Shown here piece after piece: positions 59,430 through 64,000 of a stretch of 64,000 bases of DNA (the stretch's first letter is position 1; the number at the start of each line of letters is the position of its first letter). The notes beneath the pieces were generated by a model. The model saw nothing but the letters and a program-made list of their open reading frames with translations. It was not told the DNA's origin and did no database searches. The position numbers and the translations under genes were made by a program. The DNA is from Geosiphon pyriformis. Its lineage: Eukaryota; Glomeromycota; Glomeromycetes; Archaeosporales; Geosiphonaceae. The stretch is taken from assembly GCA_016748015.1 (NCBI GenBank), contig JAAOMT010000594.1:62001-126000 (forward strand), given 5' to 3'.

Positions 59430-60815
59430 CTGGTATTCCTTGTCATTACCACAGCATGCACCCATTGACAACAATTTCTTGCCGCAATTAATGCATATGA
59501 GCTTTGGTTGGCGATAGCTCAATAATTGTGATAATGTATTTATATAAGGAGTGTAACTGGCAGTTAGTAGTGGCTCTTCTTCCTTCACTTTTTCTTTTCC
59601 TTTTTCTCTCTTATCCCATTTCCAACTTAGTAATTCTTCTAAATCATGGTTGGTGTTTCAGGCTTGGTTGGCATTCCAGATAAGTTCTGTTCTCTTCTGT
59701 TTTCCTTTGCCATTGTCGTCTCATGAGAGTATTGGTGGCAGCTCATTGTGTTCTTCATTGGCCCATGAAACTTAATACACTTCCCAGGTAGGTTTTGGTT
59801 TTTCTTTTTTAAAGTCAATTAGTGGTGCTGTGGTGTTGGTAGCTTTGAAGTGATCACATGTTGCTGGTACTTGCATGTGTTGATCATTTTGGCTGAGTAC
59901 TAGTTTTTGAGTCATTTAATCAAGCATGGCGTTGGTTTTGAATAGCCAGTCATTACCAACTAAAGCTTGGTATTGGGTGGCTTCTATTACCAGAACTTTG
60001 ATGAGTACTACAATGCTATTGACTTCAATTGGGAAGTCATTAATTTCGCCAATTGGGGTTTTGGTGGCTCCATCCATGGTGATAATTCTGGCGTTGGCAG
60101 TGTGATCAACTTAGTAACCTAATTGATCCATGAATTGTCATGTAATAATGCTGCCTGCTGATCTACTGTTAAGGATTAATTTGATGGAATGGCCATCAAT
60201 CTTGGCATCAGTGTACATGGCCGTCATCAGTTTCTCTTCAAGTGCTGCTCTACTAAATAATGGCATATCTAATGGTTCCTCGAATTTGAATGGAAAGATG
60301 GCATCCAAAAATTCATTTTTGGTGATTGTAGCAGATAGGATATTATTGGTAGGTGGTTGTTGTTGTTCAATTTCCTGATTGCTAAATGTGGTGTCTTCTG
60401 GAATCACCAGAAGGCTTAAATAGTATTGGGAATTCAGGTTTTGGGTGGGACCGGTATCCAAATTCTGCTGATGAGATCCTAATTGTTGGTGGGAAGAGCT
60501 GGGGATTGGTTAATGTACAACTATCCCCAATCTCCAGTTTTGGGTGATCCTCGATCTTGGGTTCCCTGATGTCATTTGAGCTGGGTTTGCTGGTGGTGTT
60601 TGAATGGTGGGTGTTTGATAAATTGCTGGTGGCTGCAGTTAATATATTACTTGTAACTGTACCTGATAAATTGTTTGTGGCTGTGGTTGATAAACTGGCA
60701 GTTGATAAATTGGTTGGTGCATCATAGGCAGGTAAGTGAGTTGGTATTGGTCTTGATTTGGTTGATGGTTCGGAGTCTGGAACTGACAATCAGAGTTTCT
60801 ATATTGATTTCCCGA
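59430..60815 (-). pseudogene. Outer gypsy protease region and first half of Cys module 1
   Basis: On the minus strand, a Ser/Thr/Asn-rich linker (60789-60470) precedes the protease KIDGHSIKLILNSRSAGSIIT (60200-60138), whose D-S-G triad reads N-S-R, so it is inactive. Stops follow at GSIIT and later. ALVGNDWLFKTNAML lies near 59960. The chain then runs to LICINCGKKLLSMGACCGND and ends at the insertion junction (YQT). The remainder of module 1 is at 49240. Confidence 0.82.
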
Positions 60816-62663
60816 TCATGAATTGCTATAAGTATGACAGTTGGCTTTGATGTGCCCTTGTTTACCACAGTTGTGGCAGACATGTATCTCTGGCTGCCAC
60901 GACTGATTGGATAATGATGATGGATGTGACTGATTTTGGAAACAATTTGCATTTCCCTGATTGTTATGCCATTGAGAAAGTTGATAAATTATGCGATTGT
61001 TAGCTAAGTATTCCTCTAATTTCTGATTAATTGAATCACTGAATTGCTTCAATTTGAAATCCAATTCAGATGATCTATTCATTGCTAGATTTACAGCTTG
61101 AGCATAATTAGCTTCTAGTTCAGCTGTTCTAAAATCTTTGGCATAGGTGACTGTAGTTGGAAGATTCACTGGATGCATTGGATGTACTTGTTGTAGGATG
61201 CTACTGTGCAATCCTCTAATAAATTAATTTAAAATCTGTGGCACTGTAAAATAGTTGGCTTGGATGGCTTGTATTTGGCGTAGATTTCTATAAAAGCATT
61301 CCAAGTAGATAGTAACTGCTTCAGTGTCTTCTTGTCTAATAGTTGTAAAGGTGTTGGCTAATTTGTTGATACTATTATTGTTGTTAAAGTACTGCAAAAA
61401 TTCAGTTTTGAATCCATTAAAATTTTGGGATTTGACAGCAAGGCTTTGATACCATGCATCAGTAGTATCCTGGAGAAAATAAGGGATTACTTGTATTGCT
61501 CTAGCATCATTCCAATTATTGACTGTAATGGCTTTGGCTATGTCATTTAACCAAACTTGGGTGTCATCTTTTTTACCATTGAATTTGTCGAGTTTTGTGA
61601 TAGGTGCATAAGCCATTTGTTGTTGCTGTGGTGATAGAAATTGTTGTTGTTGTTGTTGAGACAGTACTGGTGGTGGTTGTTAATTTTGTTGGTTCAGTAG
61701 TTGGATGGGCTGGCCAATTGGTTCAATGGGTGGTTGATTGATGACAATAACTGAAGATAAGTGTTGATTAATTACTTTGGAATTTAGATTGTTCTGATTT
61801 GGTAGGGTTTGAATATTTGGAGTGTTTTTTTTCTGATTGTCCAAATTTGACTAGGTTTGAAAGTTTGGAGTTTCAATTTCTGGGTTTTTTAGGATTGGGT
61901 TTTGGTAAGTAAATTCTTAATCCTCAGATTCTTCTTCCTCTTTTACTTCTTGTTCTCTTTCCAATTCAGTAATTTTCCAAGGACTCACAATTCCGAAATT
62001 CAGTTGAGGTGGCAGTGATTGAAATCCTAATGGCATCAGCAATTGAGATTTAAATTCTTCAAAATACTCATTGTATAGTTCTAATAGATCTTCTTTCCTT
62101 TGTTTACTTTGGAATGGGAAATGTCCAAATACTGATGTTGCATTTGATGTGGACACATCTGTTGATGATATATTGATGGCACTTCCAGGGGTATAGTGGT
62201 AAGATGGGTTGTTTGGAGACTTAACTCTAGTTTTCTTCCAAGTGGGTGGTTGTATCCTTTGAGGTGTTACTGCTGGTGTTTGTAGTTTTTTTTTGCCTTT
62301 ATTTGTGTAAGTAATTGGGTATCTTTGCTGTGTGTGGTGTTTAATTTCTTTGTTGATTTTAGTGATGATGGATGCAAAATTATGATTTGTGAGTAGGCTG
62401 GTGTTTTGAATTAATTCATTGTAAAAAGTTTCTTTTACTGATTCAATATTTACAGATGTTCCCAACAGATAGGCAATTTTTTCATTAACGTAGAAATTGA
62501 AAGCTGATTCTGCTGATATGTGATTATGGATTAATTCCAAATGTTGACAGTAATGTTAAAAAAAGAATTTCGCAAATTCTAGATGATTTGCTCTGACGTT
62601 TTCTGATTCTGTCACTTTTGGATGGGGTTGTTGGTACTGGTTCTCTGTAAGATTATACCTCAT
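60816..62663 (-). pseudogene. Outer gypsy gag with CCHC knuckle
   Basis: The frame runs from an ATG at 62663, inside the primer binding site, or from the codon at 62540 (MELIHNHISAESAFNFYV). Blocks: Pro/Gln-rich 62330-61920; MAYAPITKLDKFNGKKDD (61616), VWLNDIAKAITVNNWNDAR, FLQDTTDAWYQSL, FTTIRQEDTEAVTIYLECF; then HPVNLPTTVTYAKDFRTAE and the knuckle CHNCGKQGHIKANC near 60855. Stops occur at 62541, 61914 and 61221 and the frame changes after the knuckle. It is the best-preserved gag of the three. Confidence 0.88.
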
Positions 62664-62674
62664 AGGAAGCACCA
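62657..62674 (-). other. Primer binding site of outer gypsy
   Basis: Minus-strand TGGTGCTTCCTATGAGGT starts two bases inside the 5' LTR. An ATG lies within it and is in frame with gag. Confidence 0.75.
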
Positions 62675-62676
62675 AA

Positions 62677-63524
62677 TGTTATAGGTGACTATTTCTGGTG
62701 TTGGATTAAATAACAAAACCTGTAACTTGGTGCTAAAAGTTATTCACATTGATGTTAATAATTTGAAGGTTTTGTATCTGAAAGTTTTGGTTTGAGTTCT
62801 TTGTATAATGAACAGAAATTCAATAGTTGTTTTATTCATAGCTTCCCAGAATCGCAATTTTGTTAATTTTTCTTTTGGCGTGATGGCCAGCAATCCTCTA
62901 GTAAGTATTCTGTATCTTCTGTACATGTCCTACCCTCTCACAAGGGTCTTTTACCAGACAATCCTTGACATTAGTAATCTAGCACTTTATTCAACCAATT
63001 AGTGCACAACAATAAAATCAAAAATCAAAATAAAGAAAAGAAATAAAAAAAAATAATGAATAAGCCAAGGCAGTTTTGCAAGTTAGTATCCTGTCGATAG
63101 CCATGATCAAGAGCTATTGTTCTAGTGTGTTTAAGTATCAATTACTATCAACATGAAGTGTTGATAGTGGAATTAGGTTTGAGATACCAAATGGTTATTT
63201 ATTGTGTTTGAAAGGTTGTCTAGATGAAATCTAAACTGGAAGGTCTATCTTTTTAGCTTTTAATCCTACTGCTATATATACATAATTGAGATTCCTCAAT
63301 TCCTCAATTCTTCACAACAGGAATCCTGAGATTCCTGGAATTCTGTAATTTCTTTGAGAGGAATCCTGGAATTCTGGAATTCTGCAATTCCTTGTGAGAA
63401 TCCTATAATTTCTGGAATCTTGCAATTTCTAAGAGAAATCCTGGAATTCCACATTTTACTATGTCTATTTCTGATTGGTTAATAACTATGCTAATATATA
63501 TTTCCTATATTTCTATGAGTAACA
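62677..63524 (-). repeat. Outer gypsy 5' LTR
   Basis: An 848-bp partner of 43203-44047; in element sense it begins at 63524 (TGTTACTCATAG) and ends at 62677 (CTATAACA). It carries the GGAATTC-type array at about 63300-63450. Confidence 0.92.
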
Positions 63525-64000
63525 CTGACAAAATCATATGAGAGAAAGAACTACCAGCAACCTGGGCCCAAGTTTTCCCACCAAAAGAAACTGGACAAAC
63601 AATTGGCACCTGTTTTTTTTATATATATTGGCCAAATAGATCTGATCCTGAGAAGTTACCACCCACTTACCATAAGCACCAGAATTCTTACCCAAAAAAC
63701 ACACTGTAGAGATATAACCAAACTGTTTACAATAAGCACAATAGGTTAAAGAAAAACCAGCCCAGCATAAATTCACACTCTTAAACACTGGAGTAGAATC
63801 AATAGCAGTCAATTTAGATGTTTCATCAACAAAGCACACAATCACACATCTATCATGCACATATAAACTGGGATTATGTCCAATGAAACAGGTTTTCCCA
63901 CCATATGATTCAAACAAATTAGAGAGATCATGAGCTGTAGTACCAGCTGGAAGAGTATAAAGTAAAGCCCAATGTAAATCTCTAGAAACCCATGATTGTT
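63525..64000 (-). pseudogene. LINE D ORF1, central part (continues beyond window)
   Basis: Minus-strand reading from the right edge gives SWVSRDLHWALLYTLPAGTT, GKTCFIGHNPSLYVHDRC, then CAYCKQFGYISTVC (knuckle-like, Tyr in the His position as in copy A) and TSQDQIYLANIYKK. It aligns to copy A ORF1 about 21230-21690. The other part of this ORF is at 42735-43202; the 5' end of LINE D is outside the window. Confidence 0.85.

Larger units (their letters stand above)
43203..63524 (-). mobile_element. Outer Ty3/gypsy element with dUTPase (contains a nested gypsy)
   Basis: A complete minus-strand LTR retrotransposon with LTRs at 43203-44047 and 62677-63524, both beginning TGTTA and ending TAACA. Perfect 4-bp target duplications CTGA flank it (43199-43202 and 63525-63528). 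The primer binding site (62657-62674) and polypurine tract (44048-44062) are just inside the LTRs. Internal order in the coding sense is gag, protease, Cys modules, dUTPase, RT, RNase H, integrase, extra ORF. A second gypsy element is inserted at 49245-59425; without it this element would be about 10.1 kb. It sits inside ORF1 of LINE D. Confidence 0.92.

Overview
The window looks like nuclear DNA of an arbuscular mycorrhizal (Glomeromycotina, Rhizophagus/Gigaspora-like) fungus. The base composition is extremely AT-rich, genes are intron-rich with short introns, and a small island of conserved eukaryotic genes sits in a sea of decayed retrotransposons whose gag, LINE and MULE/FAR1-type proteins resemble those I associate with that group. 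The organism is an inference from style, not a database match.

Layout. 1-8.1 kb: AT-rich DNA holding a very decayed Ty3/gypsy element (about 2.1-7.3 kb). 8.37-18.94 kb: gene island with four complete housekeeping genes: dynamitin (dynactin p50, minus), Prp43/DHX15 helicase (plus), SF3A1/Prp21 splicing factor (plus) and a UCH37/UCHL5-type deubiquitinase (minus). Reconstructed exon chains are open for all four; for the first, third and fourth the exon lengths sum to whole codons (444, 772 and 332 residues). 18.95-20.17 kb: AT-rich spacer. 20.17-26.92 kb: full-length LINE (copy A, plus) with ORF1 (two RRM-like folds, Cys knuckle) and ORF2 (APE endonuclease, RT, RNase H, zinc motif). 26.93-29.21 and 31.53-33.21 kb: two 5'-truncated minus-strand LINEs (B, C). 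33.7-36.4 kb: AT-rich remains of a MULE/FAR1-like DNA transposon. 36.95 kb to beyond the right edge: a minus-strand LINE (copy D) split by later insertions.

The right half is a set of nested insertions that can be read base by base. LINE D carries a solo LTR (37528-38515; target duplication CCAG/CTAG). It also carries a complete minus-strand gypsy element (43203-63524; duplication CTGA/CTGA). That element is itself split by a complete plus-strand gypsy element (49245-59425; duplication CCAT/CCGT), and its reading frame closes across the junction when the nested copy is removed. Both gypsy elements have paired LTRs, a primer binding site starting TGGTGCT, and a polypurine tract.

The three gypsy copies share an unusual plan: gag with CCHC knuckle, protease, several Cys-rich modules, a five-motif dUTPase, RT, RNase H, integrase with a GPF-type motif, then (in the two intact-length copies) an extra open frame in the env position that ends against the polypurine tract. 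All copies are broken, mostly by C-to-T/G-to-A transitions that turn Trp, Gln or Arg codons into stops and catalytic Asp into Asn. The gypsy dUTPase, the Cys modules and the third ORF are the best candidates for something under-described here.
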